Shown here one piece after another: positions 34,917 to 46,970 of a stretch of DNA of 64,000 nt. The DNA is from Triplophysa rosa (Eukaryota; Chordata; Actinopteri; Cypriniformes; Nemacheilidae): positions 11,590,585 to 11,654,584 of the forward strand of contig NC_079895.1 in assembly GCF_024868665.1 (NCBI RefSeq), read 5' to 3'. The number at the start of each line of letters is the position of its first letter. The first letter of the stretch is position 1. The notes beneath the pieces are model-generated. The model was not told the origin of the DNA, did not search any database, and saw nothing but the letters and a program-made list of their open reading frames with translations. Both the position numbers and the translations under genes were made by a program.

Positions 34917-37039
34917 CATTAAGCTGTACGACAGAACACGGCATATCATGATTTTCGAAAATAATCAAAATCAACACATTATATGTTCTATGGAAACTTT
35001 TGGATGCTATCTGCAAAACCTTTGTGCATTTGAGGTTAATGCTGCATGTGGCGCTTATGCGGGCTTTCTGTACATCTCTCTGCCTTCCACCTCACCAACA
35101 GTCATGCCCAGTAATTACATGGGGAGAAAATAAAAAGGGCAGATGCCCCTCTGGCACCCGGACACAGGACCGGTGTGTCCAACCTGACGGTGTGGAAAAG
35201 CGTACAAGCCTGACTATTTGCTCCAGTGAGCAAAGAAGCTCGACGCAAACACACTAGAGAGCTGATTTTGAGCACAGTTCAGAAGGCAGGACCACCCCAT
35301 CGGGCGCACGCTGCAGGCTAGAAAACACTGTCAGAGTAAGTTTGCGGTTTCGCTCCTCGAAAGCGAGTTTCTAAATGTGCCGTTAAAAGGTGTCTTCGAG
35401 GCTTACAGCGCTCACCATTTCCTCCACATTTGTTGCCAGTTCACTGGAGGAAACCAAGCCCTTGTTTACCGATGGGGTTCTCCACTATTCCCCCCGCAGG
35501 CCCCCCTTTGCTTCCCCTTGTCCCAAATGTTACTACGCCACATGGACAACTGCCAACATCCTCTACATTCATCAACAGAACAGCCTTACTGTTACAGTTA
35601 CTCTGGTTACAGCCCCTGGTAATGGCTGCTAAGCTGGTGCAGGCGCCATATTGGTTTTTTAAGCTTTATTCTAAGCCTTTTATTTTAGGCAGGCCAGACC
35701 CTCTCTAAATTGTGCCAAGTGCCATACTGTACACTCAATATAGCTCTGGCTAAAGATCTGCAGGCACTGCTGTCTCTGCTTAAGGCCACTATGAACAGCT
35801 CTGCTGTGAGACCCACCTGTTCACTATTGCTGGCATGAAACACTTCAATCCAAACATAAACCATTGATGTCCCTCAGAGAGCCTGTAAATATATCCTAAT
35901 AGTATAATGCAATTTAAAAAAATGTTAAGGATGTTCTTCAGACATATTTTGACAACCAGCTTGTTCTTTTGCTCTTTTATTAAAAAATCTAATTTCAAAG
36001 AGTAATACTGAGATCTTATGTTTATGAGAAGCATTTGGAGCTGCCCTACAAACATAATAACCTCCCCAGCACGTCTACACTAAACTCTAAATGGGCTTTC
36101 GTCCTGAAGGTTGTGCACTGCAAGTCCCACTGAGTGCATTTGGGAAGGAGACAGAACAAGCGTGCTGCTCTTAGTCTAGTTTGTTATGGCTCTGTTAAAT
36201 GGGTCATGTGCTGAGGACTGGCGACCTTGGAGAATTTGTCCTGCTCATTGAGACATTCCCGCTTTGTTTTTTGCAGAGACACAAAGACACAATTTGCAGC
36301 ATTTGGCCCAACCCTCAAATCTTGACATAATATAAAAATAGTCAGATGACTGAGATCATTCATTTTTGTGGTGTTTTTGGGGTGTTACTGATTTCTTTTT
36401 GCACCACTTTCTCAAGGCACCTGGCTGGTATGACAGCGTTTTCACCATCTGGTGCAAACGCTGTAAAACCAGGGTGCAAAAATGACAGGGTTTGTGAAAT
36501 GCTTGCCATCAAGATAGCAAAGACTTTGGGAACGTAAGTCTGCCTTCTCTAAAAGGGAAGCTGAGCCAGTGTACAGCTATGTGGGTCGGGTGCTATTTTA
36601 ATCTGTGATGTTGCCGGGAATACCTGGGGGAATAGCCAGGCACTATTGGAATGGGGGCTTGTCTATATGAAAGTGCCAGTTTGTGTGTATGTATAGTTGT
36701 ATACATAAGTATACCAGGTTGCAGTTTGGATTGTTTAAAGAATTGTGCTGGTATGTGTGTGTGTGCCTATACTGCACCCCTACACATTAAGAGATGCCGA
36801 CTGGGTACCTCACTTACCCTCTTAGGTTCAGTGGAGCAGGCGGTGTATGTGTTTGCTTTTAAGCATGGGCCGTTGCACTGAGCAAACCCAGCAGAGACTA
36901 GTCAACTCTCCGCACCCCCCAGACAAGGCTTCTCTGCACCAATGTATGCATCACGCTGACACTCCCGCTCTTTCAGCACCCTCCCCCTCAGGCGATCCTC
37001 AGACAGGCCAACAGCTCAATTCTACATTTTGAGTGCCTG
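34917..37039. other. Intron 1, nothing firm
   Basis: A small perfect hairpin, GGACACA (35160-35166) with TGTGTCC (35174-35180), is visible. Three overlapping open frames at 35377-35708 share the same bases and have no domain. No gene is supported. Confidence 0.4.
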
Positions 37040-37700
37040 TGACTCATCTCGTGTTTTACAATATTCAGGATGAGATCACCCACTTTGTCAAATGCAAAGT
37101 GCTAAATGCACCCGACTGCACTGTAGATTCCAGTAAAATGATGAGGTAATGCCTGCGATCCATCACAGAGTCGCTACCTTTTCCTAGCAATGATGCTGTC
37201 ATTGTGTTTGTAACCTTGTGATAATCGGCGGAAACAAGAGGGAGGCCAGAGGAATTCTGGCAAGGTGTGATACCGGAGCTCCTGCGCTGGGCCCCCCGCC
37301 GCGCAAACAGGTGCGATGGCAGCAGGGGTACCCGCCATTCAGCCATCCCACCCCGTCTGTGAGCATGGTGACTTCAAAAAGCTGAACTCTTGGGTGAGCA
37401 CATTAGAGGGAGATCTCAAAGTTAGACGCAGTCGAGTGCAACTCTGGATGCCCGCATTCTCTACGCACTCTTGGCAAAGGTCTCCCTGTCCACAGCTTCC
37501 GTCGTAGTCAGGAATTAATAGACTGCAAAGGCATTCATCAAGTCCCTGTTAGGTTTCCTTTTTATGTCACTGTAGCAGCCTTGTCAGATGCTGGTAATTG
37601 GGTTCAAAGTGCCATCGCAGTAAAAGGCTATGTGAGAGTGAGTCAAAGGGGGCGGGCCCTCGTCGTCTCAGGTGACCTCACTCTCGGCCCAGCTGCACCA
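37040..37700. promoter_or_regulatory. Candidate regulatory block in intron 1
   Basis: Repeat-free sequence with a local CpG-rich patch (GATACCGGAGCTCCTGCGCTG through CCGCCGCGCAAACAGG, about 37270-37312) flanked by mixed-composition sequence. Function is inferred only from being unique and GC-elevated inside an AT-rich intron. Confidence 0.22.
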
Positions 37701-38949
37701 GAGTGCAGGGAGGAGGGATATTGTGGAGGATGAGGTCATTTTTTCGCTGGGAGTATGTGGGCTGGATTTGCGTAGGTGTCTTTGTTTGCGTGCCTGCACG
37801 CATGAACGATAGACGCTGAAAGAGATAGTAGTTGGAGGTTTTAGAGTACGGCACTGATAAAACAGAAGAAAATCGGTGCAGAGATTACGGTTTAATATGT
37901 TCATAACCCACAAGCAGTGCTAAGATCATAAGACTTACTTGTCAAAAGCATTATAAACTTAAAAAGACAGTAAGTCCACCCAACCGTAGTTTCATCATCG
38001 CTAAAAATTGTCACCATCCCCAACTAGTGGACTGTGGTTTCATGCCTCACAAAAAGCTTTTATGCATCAGTTCATGATCAAATGCTCCCTCCCTCCACCC
38101 ACCTCAGTCCATTTATGGCTCACTGGCAGAGTGGCAGGGCTTTGTGTCTGTTGTTAGAGAGATGAGCTGGGCCGATAGCCACGTGGAGAAAACAGCACAG
38201 CCTGCAAGGATGGAGACCTCACAAAACAGCGGCAGCTTGTGATTTCATATTCTGAGCACACGCAGACGCAGTATCAGATCAAAGGTTGTATCAGTAAAGC
38301 AGACATTTGATTAGAGGTGTCTATGAAAGATGTACGCTTTTAGCCAGTTTTTCAAAAGCTTTGTGAGGCTTTTGTTTAATTGTAAATTACCCTGTTAGCT
38401 TCAGTAATGAGTATTCCTTGTAGTTCTAAATATCTAGATAGAGGCAACAACTTCACTGCAAGCGTGAAACGTTGTAGCAGGCTCTCTGTGAGATTGCTTA
38501 TGCGATTTTTATTGCCGTCTTCAAAGCCCTAACTCTCCACTCATGACAGACAACATTCTCATCACTCCTGCTTATATTCTCGCAAAGCATTTAGCAAATA
38601 GCAATACAGTGATTTTTGTAAATGGGCCTGGAGACAGGCTTTTAAAGGCAGAATTTGTGTTTACCCGTCTCTCACACGCAAACAGGGGAAACGGAGAGTA
38701 GAAAAGAGCAAAGGAGTTTGTTGTCCCATAAAATACCAGTTGTGCGGAGTCTGTGTAATTACCACACTGCAGGATAATTATAAAGAGGACAGATGCAGGG
38801 ATGAAAAAGCCATTTACGTTGACTTAAGTGAGCGATGGCAATTAACTGGGATGCCTATCCTGGCACTGAGAAATTGGGTTGGAAATCCTTGCAGCAAGTT
38901 ATCACACAAACCAGAAACGGCCAGCTTTGCTATCTCTTGGAGGTGAGCC
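37701..38949. other. Intron 1, nothing recognised
   Basis: Unique AT-rich sequence with no supported feature. Confidence 0.4.
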
Positions 38950-39430
38950 TTGCGAACAGGCTCGAGCAAGTTGTTTAATTTTTTAAGCGGCTTTGCTAAT
39001 CTACATTCTTCATTTTGTTTTGGAGCCTTTCGTGCGTGAAAAATCCCCGCAGCACAAAGACTGGTGGGGCAGCTGCCAGATTGGGAGGGGGGTACGAATT
39101 CCTGTTATCATAACTGCTTTTGTCCACTACTGATTCAGGGGATAAATTGGAGATTGGTCAGGTTACCGTATCCATGCCCCTCAGGCTAACATGCCTATGC
39201 TAGTCCACACTGACTCTGGCTGCAATCCTGCCGATAAGCACGCACAAAAAGATTGGCCCAGACAAATTTTCTGGCCAAAGCGTGGGGGCCTAGCGGGGTT
39301 ACATAACTTCTCTCTGCTTCAAGTCACAGCATTTACAACAAAGTATGAACCTCTGCCTCCCATCTATGCAATTTCCTATTTCATTTCCTTTCAGCTGGCT
39401 GGCTGAGCCATCGTGCACGCTACTCGCATG
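38950..39430. promoter_or_regulatory. Candidate conserved enhancer in intron 1
   Basis: Complex unique sequence: GTTGTTTAATTTTTTAAGCGG, TTTGCTAATCTACATTC, GGGGATAAATTGGAGATTGG, CCTATGCTAGTCC and AAAAAGATTGGCCCAGAC. It includes balanced AT- and GC-rich modules without stops-free coding structure. Inference only. Confidence 0.3.
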
Positions 39431-40529
39431 GGACAGGATGCTGGGACACACATAGTGTTTCCCCTCCGAGAGGAATCCTTGCGAATGCTGTTACGTTGTC
39501 CCTGTATCTCACATCCTGTGGTTTATTACAAAGAGTCACTCCGAGTTATATATAGCATCAGGAAACACACTGGAGACCAAGCTTGGTAACACCGGTTTTG
39601 GGGTTTCATGCTTTGAGATCACAGCAAACGAAGCGCAACATTGAATGATTCGTTACTGTTTTTTTTAAAGACACTTCTATCTTATTAAGAACCCATTTAT
39701 CTGACAGTCGCCAATACTGACTTTGTGACCGTTGAATAAGACTGGCCTCTACACATCTCCCCTGCTGTTTCTTGTCTAGATGTGCTGTTTCAGTGGTTTT
39801 ATGTGACACACCAGAAGAGTAGAGAAGAGAAAGCAGGGAAGCCTGACTGATAGTCCCCACAGTGGGATAGGAGTAATGCTGGTTCGCTGACTGGGACAGA
39901 GTAGAGCAGACAACGTAGAGACTCACATGGCAAACCTGAGGGCCTTGGTGTCTGAAGCCAGCTGAAACATAGTACCAAAACAGTTTTGATGTTAATATGA
40001 GGTCAATGGCACATCATTTGAGTGAAATGTCATTTAATGGACAGAATGATTTATTAAACTTCTAATAATGTGAGCCAATCCACCGTTACATCTTGGTGAA
40101 ATAAAGACCCCTGTTTAAGTCTCCTAGGGGTATAGACCTTTACCAGTGCTTGATAATGGGCTTCCAGCTGAAATTGACTCCCTTTGAGATCTTGGCCTAT
40201 TAGTCATGTCTCTCGCCTGTTACAGTATGGTATGTAACGGGAGCTCTCTATACAATACCCAAAGGGCCATGCATCTTCTGAAACAAAACGCCCCCTTGCT
40301 CAGCCCCCACTTCACATGGTCCTCTTTGCTGGCCAGCTTCCTTTTGTTTCCTCCAGTTCTTCCTCCGTGTTCTCTTTTGTCTCCATGTGTTGTATCCCCC
40401 CACCCATGTGGCATTCTCTTAGCATTGAGTAATGAAGATTAGCTGGGCATCTAACACAATAGAGAACCCCATCCCCATCACTAGTATCCCTTACTTGGAC
40501 TCCCCAATCTTATAACAAGCTGTTAACCC
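39431..40529. other. Intron 1, nothing recognised
   Basis: Short low-complexity CT-rich frames near 40300-40400; no protein features or repeats were identified. Confidence 0.4.
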
Positions 40530-40915
40530 CATTTAAAAATGTCCCCTTTCAATCGGCTTGTGACGGGGAATAATCCCGCCCGAGCGGTTTAATGAAAATC
40601 GCTGTATCCTGATTAGATTACCCCAGTGCCGCCAGCCAGTGGCCATTAGCCGACCCTGTACACAGATAAACAGCAGCGTGGCTCCGCAAATCCAGTTAAA
40701 GGAAGACGAAGAACGGTTTTCTGGAGCTCAGCTTGCCTCTTACCAGCCTGCAGTCTTACTGCTTTTGTCAGTGGGATTATCCCCCGTTTGGCACATCTTC
40801 GGGGAGGACTATTCACTTCCTCTTTTATCCATTCTATTGCGCTTGTCTCATTACAGTATCATTTCACTGAGCGTGATTCTTTTTGGCATATCTGGAAGGG
40901 ATGATTAAGATTTGT
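40530..40915. promoter_or_regulatory. Candidate conserved enhancer in intron 1
   Basis: Unique block with CAATCGGCTTGTGACGGG, GGTTTAATGAAAATCGC, CCTGATTAGATTACCCC and GTGGCCATTAGCCGACC. The GATTAGATTA pair and ATTAGC cores suggest homeodomain binding. Regulatory role inferred. Confidence 0.3.
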
Positions 40916-41129
40916 TTGTAAAAGAGTGTCATATTGAACAATCAGTTGTGGTGCTTTCGTTTATTTTCTCCTAGTATATGTTAACAATTCATTAACCTTT
41001 CACATAAAAAATATCAAAACATAAATGGTATTTACACATTTACCACATATTTACATATGCTGTAATCTGACAAACAATCTGGTTGAAGTTGTGCTTAACA
41101 TGAACCTGTAAACAGTACAAATTTGTTCA

Positions 41130-41449
41130 TTAAATGCTTAAATTCTGTCGTCCTTTACCCACCCTCCTGTCATTTCAAATCTGTAAAAATTTCTTTCTTC
41201 TGCAGAACACAAAAGAATATATTTTGAAGAATGTTGGTAATCAAACAACGGCGGTACCCATTTACTTCTACTGTACGGACACAAAACCAATGCAAGTCAA
41301 TGGGTACCCGCCGTTGTTCGATTACCAATATTCTTCAAAATATCTCCTTTTATGTTCTGCAGAAGAAATAAAGTCATACGGATTTGAAATAAAAAGAGGG
41401 CGAGTAAATGATGACAGAATTTTCCTTTTTGGGTGAACTATTCCTTTAA
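41130..41449. mobile_element. TTAA-type palindromic MITE, subfamily A, nearly complete
   Basis: TTAA-bounded. The left half reads through CAGAACACAAAAGAATATAT, TTTTGAAGAATGTTGGTAAT and CGGCGGTACCCATTTACTTC. The right half is its reverse complement around CAATGGGTACCCGCCGTTGT, ending GGGTGAACTATTCCTTTAA. The two halves could fold into a hairpin of more than 100 bp. The left terminal inverted repeat is shortened. Confidence 0.9.
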
Positions 41450-42699
41450 CCAGACGCATATCACAACATCACTACTTCTCCTAACCAATTTGTCCCCTGC
41501 TCCCCACTAAAAATGTATAAGGTGTTCCTGACAAGGTTTTTAAGATGGAAGTTAATTGTGACCATACATCTGAGTACACGATCAAGGTCACATTATGCCC
41601 TCTAAAATCATTTGCTGATGAAGTTATAGAGAGAGGCAGTAGTAGGTTTTTTGTTCCTTCACAGCTTCTGTCCCTTTCTAGACGTTTGTTAATGTAGTCC
41701 CACAATACTTTTAGAGCTAAAACTGTGTTTATGTACACAAAAATCATCTACTAGCAGCCCCAAACAAGCACATCCAAAAGCTGATTGGCACCCAAGCCGC
41801 CGCCTCCATCTTTAAATGGAGGTATTCATTAGCTGCAGCTGCACCATGTCAGACTTAAAGTCCTCTTGTGCGGCTGGATGCAGATGGAGAAGACGGTAGA
41901 CACTGTCTTTCACTGTCAATCCTAAATTATTGAAGGTCTCCCCTAAACTTGAAGTCAGTCTCTCATTAGCTTTGATGAGATGTGACAGTGATGCTGTGCC
42001 AGGCCTGTGTATAAAGAGTCTGGTCTCAAAGGAGTTAGAGAATAAATTGTATTCAACTATTGAATTAAATATTGTTGCATTCGAATGCCAATAAATGCAT
42101 TGATTCAGTTTGACGTTAGAACTGTTTAATTCCGCTAAATTCAACAATGCCCTCTCTGTAAAACCTTGCCCTCCAAAGACACGTCTACCAGCCGGATGTC
42201 AGCATATTTAAAGGCACAAAATGATTGATTGGTAGAGAGCATTTTTGATTTTAAAAGGGGTGGCTGCTTCCTTGTATTTGTTGTTTACACAGTCTAGGGC
42301 TGTCAAAGAGTCAATGTGTGATTTTTAACGCTCATTTCGGAGACATTTTTGTGGGTCGTAATCCCCCCAAAATAACTGCTAAGTATGAAATCACACCCAC
42401 AAACAAAACATATATAATTTCTACAAACATAAACAAGAGAGAATATAATGTAAAGTGTTACCAGCATTTGATTTTACAATTTAATGGTGCTAGATAATAA
42501 CATTTTTCTATGATGTATTCTACAATGTGGAAAAACATAAAACATGTTTTTTTCCGCTTTCTCTTCTTTAAAAGAAAAGAAATATGGTAAAGTGTTAAGT
42601 AAATACAATTATCAGAATTATCCAGGGATTTTCATCAATTATCAACTCAAGATACAATTTTAGAGAATAACTTGTAAAAAGAAAAAAAGTGACCTCTCT
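41450..42699. other. Intron 1, AT-rich, nothing recognised
   Basis: No feature supported. Minus-strand frame 41812-42147 has no recognisable domain. Confidence 0.4.
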
Positions 42700-43215
42700 G
42701 ACATGCATTTAACTAATGGCTACCCTACTGTCCGTGTCCTGTCCCCTAATTGAAATGCAGTATCATATGTAATTATTCACTTATTCAGTGCTGTATGAGT
42801 GACCCAGGGTTTTTACAAGGCAACACTTAGCTGTGAAATTATTATATGTTCCACTCTATATGTTAGCATTATTTAATACAAACCAATGCAGGCCGGCTGA
42901 TATTTGGTGCCAAGGCTGTCATAATGCTTTTAATAAGATTTCATTGTTCTTGTTCTTTACCGGCAGTATCATCCATCTATCATCCCAAGTAATCCTGCCT
43001 CTAAGGGTACAGTGTACAGATAATGTTTGCTTGTTATCTCGCATGATTAGCACTGCTCTTTGTTCCACATTACACGCACGCTCGCTCTCACTGCATTGTA
43101 GGGAAATGGGCCACGTGTCCATAGAGAAATGGCTCGGTAACATTCCGAAATGTTTTGATGGAGTGGATGGCCAGGGGTGCATACCTGTTTTTCCTGAAGA
43201 GGCCTGTATTAGCTG
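42700..43215. promoter_or_regulatory. Candidate conserved enhancer in intron 1
   Basis: Repeat-free, with TTTAACTAATGGCTACC, CCCTAATTGAAATGCAG, CATATGTAATTATTCAC, GTTAGCATTATTTAATAC and CATAATGCTTTTAATAAG, that is, a run of spaced ATTA-type cores. The opposite-strand frames 42833-43216 and 42919-43182 overlap and lack domains, arguing against coding. Confidence 0.35.
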
Positions 43216-44046
43216 ACCTCACGAGTGTTCATGTCATAATAAAGCTGTCTCCGTTATATCACGAACCCGAACAAGGTCCTAATGTTCTGCCAAGAGCTGT
43301 CAACCTGCATAAACTCAAGCACAACTTTCACACCTATGGCTAATAAATTGCTTTTCTAGCCCGCACTCCCCCGCTGAGTGACGAATCTGCCAAATGCTTT
43401 CATTACCTTTTATTTGTCTCACCAAACAGAGTTCGATTACTTCCATCGACTGACTGTTATGACTGAAACCTCTCTATTTAGTGCAAAGAAATACAATATT
43501 TGGCCAGTTACTTGGGCATTTTTAAACCGAAATGCTTCCCCAGGATGCATTCACATTCCTCTAGCCCTCGATGATAGAACCAGGATGTGAAATGCCTCTT
43601 TCTGATACAGACGGCACACAATAACAGCCCAAGCTCGTGTCCTGCTGTCTTTTCAAAATGTAAAACCCAACAATGTGGCTGCCATGGAAACAGCTGCCAA
43701 TCCTGTTGTGCTCATCTCTGGCCGAGTTCCTGTTCGTCTGTTTCCTCCCATTTCCCACAGGAGCTGCTCTGTGTTTACCAGCCAAGGAGAGACGGGCCTC
43801 CCTCACAACGCGCAGCTGGAAAAGCAAGAACCAAGACTAGGAAGGAAAATGGAGGGCAGGGAAAGGATGAGGATTTCAAAACAAATTTGCAAATCGCATT
43901 ACACGGTCAACGTGTAATTAGCTTTGTGTGAGATTGTAAATATTGACACACGGTAATGAGTACATGGAGTCGACACTAATCTGAAACCCAGAGCCACGCT
44001 TAGCCGTTCTAAAAAAAGCTCTGTTCAACCATTATGTACGGTGGAG
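43216..44046. other. Intron 1, unique sequence with an X-box-like site
   Basis: GCTGCCATGGAAAC at 43678-43691 is a near match to the RFX X-box. The overlapping open frames at 43561-43931 are in different frames and on both strands with no family likeness. Confidence 0.35.
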
Positions 44047-44426
44047 TAGGGTTGTCACGGTACCATAAACATATCTTACGATACTATACCAGCGGAAGTA
44101 TCACGATACCAAGTAGTATCGCGGATCTGTGTCATATTCATAGTTATAATCTACAAAATACACCTAATTTCCTCAACAGATAGATCTAAATGAAACATTT
44201 TGTATTTACTATACTAAACTTTATTATACTGCACACTACGTTATTTTTAGTATTAACTATAGTAATTTGATAAGTTGTAGCAAATACTGAAGTATACGTT
44301 AATTTTTACTATAGTAAGACTCAAAAACACTAGGAATTTTACTAAAGTTTACTTTAGTAAATACTAAAGTTTACTAGAACATTTTTCACTAACACTAATT
44401 CAAACAGATTTCACCGTGCAAGCCTA
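44047..44426. mobile_element. hAT-type MITE with 8-bp target duplication
   Basis: The 380-bp element starts TAGGGTTGTCACGGTA; the reverse complement of its end reads TAGGCTTGCACGGTGAA. Perfect 8-bp direct repeats CGGTGGAG flank it (44039-44046 and 44427-44434), diagnostic of hAT insertion. The interior is AT-rich with ACTATAGTAA-like pieces and no coding capacity. Confidence 0.8.
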
Positions 44427-44483
44427 CGGTGGAGTCATACTTGCCATATTACATTTTCATGGTGCTTTTCGTGTCGTCTAGAT

Positions 44484-44763
44484 CAGTGGTTCTCAAACTT
44501 TTTTGTTGTAAGGTCCCTTTGTGTTACGTGCATTGCTTTGCGGCCCCCCATATAAAGACGTATAATCTTAAACTTAGAATTTTAATTAAACCAAAAACAT
44601 TCAGTTATACAATGCTGGAACCTCCATTCGTTTGGTTGGTGGTGTCATTTTTCTGATGTTTGATTGCATAAAATCTATGATAAATTTCTATATTTCATAA
44701 AATGCCACAAAATCTGTGGCCCTCCTGGATCCATCTTGGGGGCCCCCAGTTTGAGAACCACTG
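44484..44763. mobile_element. hAT-type MITE (CAGTGGTTCTCAA termini) with 8-bp target duplication
   Basis: The 280-bp element has a perfect 16-bp terminal inverted repeat CAGTGGTTCTCAAACT at both ends. Perfect target duplications GTCTAGAT lie at 44476-44483 and 44764-44771. The termini match the Charlie-like hAT signature known from many vertebrates. Non-autonomous; no transposase. Confidence 0.93.
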
Positions 44764-44771
44764 GTCTAGAT

Positions 44772-46543
44772 GAGGGACATCAAAATCACTTTCTCAGTGG
44801 AGTCACGTAATATTCTTCCTGAACAGATGTGAACAAAGCTATGAAGAGGAAAAACATCAGATAACAAGAGTAACAAACAGAAGGAGAATGACTCGACACG
44901 TTTTCTTCATCAATATATAATAGTCCAAGAGCTGAAACATAATAGATGTCAACCAGACTTGATAAACAGAGAACTGAGTAGCACAGATACCATATGTTTT
45001 GTTCGGGGTCACAGAACTGTGATGAACTGAACTTACCATGATTACTCTTGGTTTCTTTGCTTTCAGACCCATAGTTCCAGAGCGCATTACTAAAAGCATG
45101 TTTGACTCCCTAAAATATTACTTTGACACGACTGCCCCTGTCAGATTTGTCTTAAATATCACCAGATAAAAAAGGGGAATTGGTATCGGGCCAATGATTC
45201 AATTACTCTAAGTACATATTACCCAAGGTCAAGTTTGGTACACAGATATTCAAGACATTATGGTTCAAACTGCAGCCAATGTGCTCATATTAGGCATGGC
45301 AGTCATTACATAACACACACCCACTCATTCAGAGGTTTGGCAGGCACACAGACCACTAAACAGAAAAAAACATTAGTATTCGTCTATATCGTAAGACCTG
45401 CCACGCTAAAGCTATTGTGCCCCAGAGGCTAATGCTTTGATTTTCCATCAAAGAATATACAGACTGAAGCTAAGCTTTACTCAGCATATCGACAGCATTC
45501 AGAGTAGAGCATGTTCACGGTGAGAAATTACTTCCAATTTGAGATGATGTGGCTTTGATATAAAAAGGGACTTGTTTGCAATCAAGTCGTGTCATACGCA
45601 GTGCAACGCCGAGATGGTGAACAACGTGAACAAGCCTGTGAAGGCTGCATTTGCAATATAAACCCATCAGAAATGAGGCTTCTGTGGAGAATACCTCAGT
45701 CACAATGCGAGTTACATTTGCAGATGTACACGAGGGATTTAAATATCATCTGGTTCCCAGGCAACCACAACAATAATGAAACCTATATGTAAATGCAGGA
45801 CAAAAAAAACAATACTTGTATTCTCTCCAGAGGCATCTGGGGCAGAGGTACTTCCGCTAAAAAGCTACTAAGTAAATTTGGCCCTGAGAATGTTCAGGCA
45901 GCACGGTTGCCAGAGCCTCGGGCTTATTTGCAGGGGCCCATTCGTCACCGAGTGTCCAGTTTTGCCAACATACTAATAGGATACCATCCTCAGTGAGTTT
46001 TTCGTAATTTATATCACAACTCGGAGGATGCACATTTTAATTTCACCACACAACACTGCATTGTTTTCCTGTGGGGGTTTGTGTCTGTTTTGGCAGAGGC
46101 AGGATATTACAGAGATCTTTAAATGGATAATTTTTAACATGACAGACATTCAGCTCCGATCCATATAACCCATCTCGGCTTCCTCCTTAGCCATGCAGCA
46201 AAAGCGGCAGAGAAGAAATCGGTGGCAGGTGGTCATTAGTGTGTCATAGAAGAGTGAAAAATGGTTTAGCCGTGGCGGCTGAGCATCATACTTTTTACTA
46301 AAATTACACAATTTTCTGGATCGCTCTCTGCTGCTCAAACACAAAGATAAGCTGAAAGCGTATGATATTAAATGCGTAAAAATGCCCTGAAATGTTCAAA
46401 AGTGGATTCGTAGCCTGCTAAGAGTAAAACGTCTCCCCTCGTGTCCTTTGTCTTAAAGCGTAACAAATTGCTACTAGCATCATTTACATCTCACAGAGTG
46501 TAGCTACTGTATAAAACAAGGTTTCATTTTTCCCTCACAAACA
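44772..46543. other. Intron 1, unique sequence
   Basis: Nothing firm. At 45752-45764 GTTCCCAGGCAAC is an X-box with one mismatch. No gene or RNA is supported. Confidence 0.4.
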
Positions 46544-46584
46544 ACATTTACATTTATGCATTTGGCAGACGCTTTTATCCAAAA
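46544..46584. repeat. Short remnant of an abundant fish interspersed repeat
   Basis: ACATTTACATTTATGCATTT followed by GGCAGACGCTTTTATCCAAA is a very common teleost short-repeat motif (SINE-like tail). Only about 40 bp remain before unrelated sequence. Exact family not determined. Confidence 0.6.
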
Positions 46585-46599
46585 CAAATGCAGCATGAC

Positions 46600-46970
46600 G
46601 GGGACAGGGCCTCCGATTTGACAAACGACCAGGAACGAGTCGTTTCCATCCACCGCACCAGCGGCCGAGGGCCAAGGGAAATGGGATTAAATTATCCACC
46701 CAAATTAAAAGAGCATATCTGTCCTGGCTCCGCTAACAGCTGTTAGCATTTATCTTCCGCATGTGTCCATGCCATCCGTTCGTTCGGTAATGTTTTCAAA
46801 CTGACTAGGCCGAGATGGGCGGAGGGGGCCGGTGAGTGGCGTCTGGGCGCTAATTGCCTCACCGCGTTAGAAACCATTTGTGTGTGGATGTGTCCGTGGA
46901 ACCCCGGCGATTTGGCTAAAAGGGGGAGGTGGACACACGAGGGGATAGGGAGGGATGACACAGGTGCAGA
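46600..46970. promoter_or_regulatory. Candidate enhancer with E-box palindrome
   Basis: It contains GGGATTAAATTATCCACCC, CAAATTAAAAGAGC and the perfect 16-bp palindrome GCTAACAGCTGTTAGC (46732-46747) centred on a CAGCTG E-box. The last is a plausible bHLH dimer site. Also GGCGCTAATTGCC near 46846. Function is inferred. Confidence 0.35.

Noticed and set aside
43561..43931. Overlapping 88-, 114- and 80-codon frames
   Set aside because: Mutually incompatible frames on both strands within intron 1, no conserved motifs.
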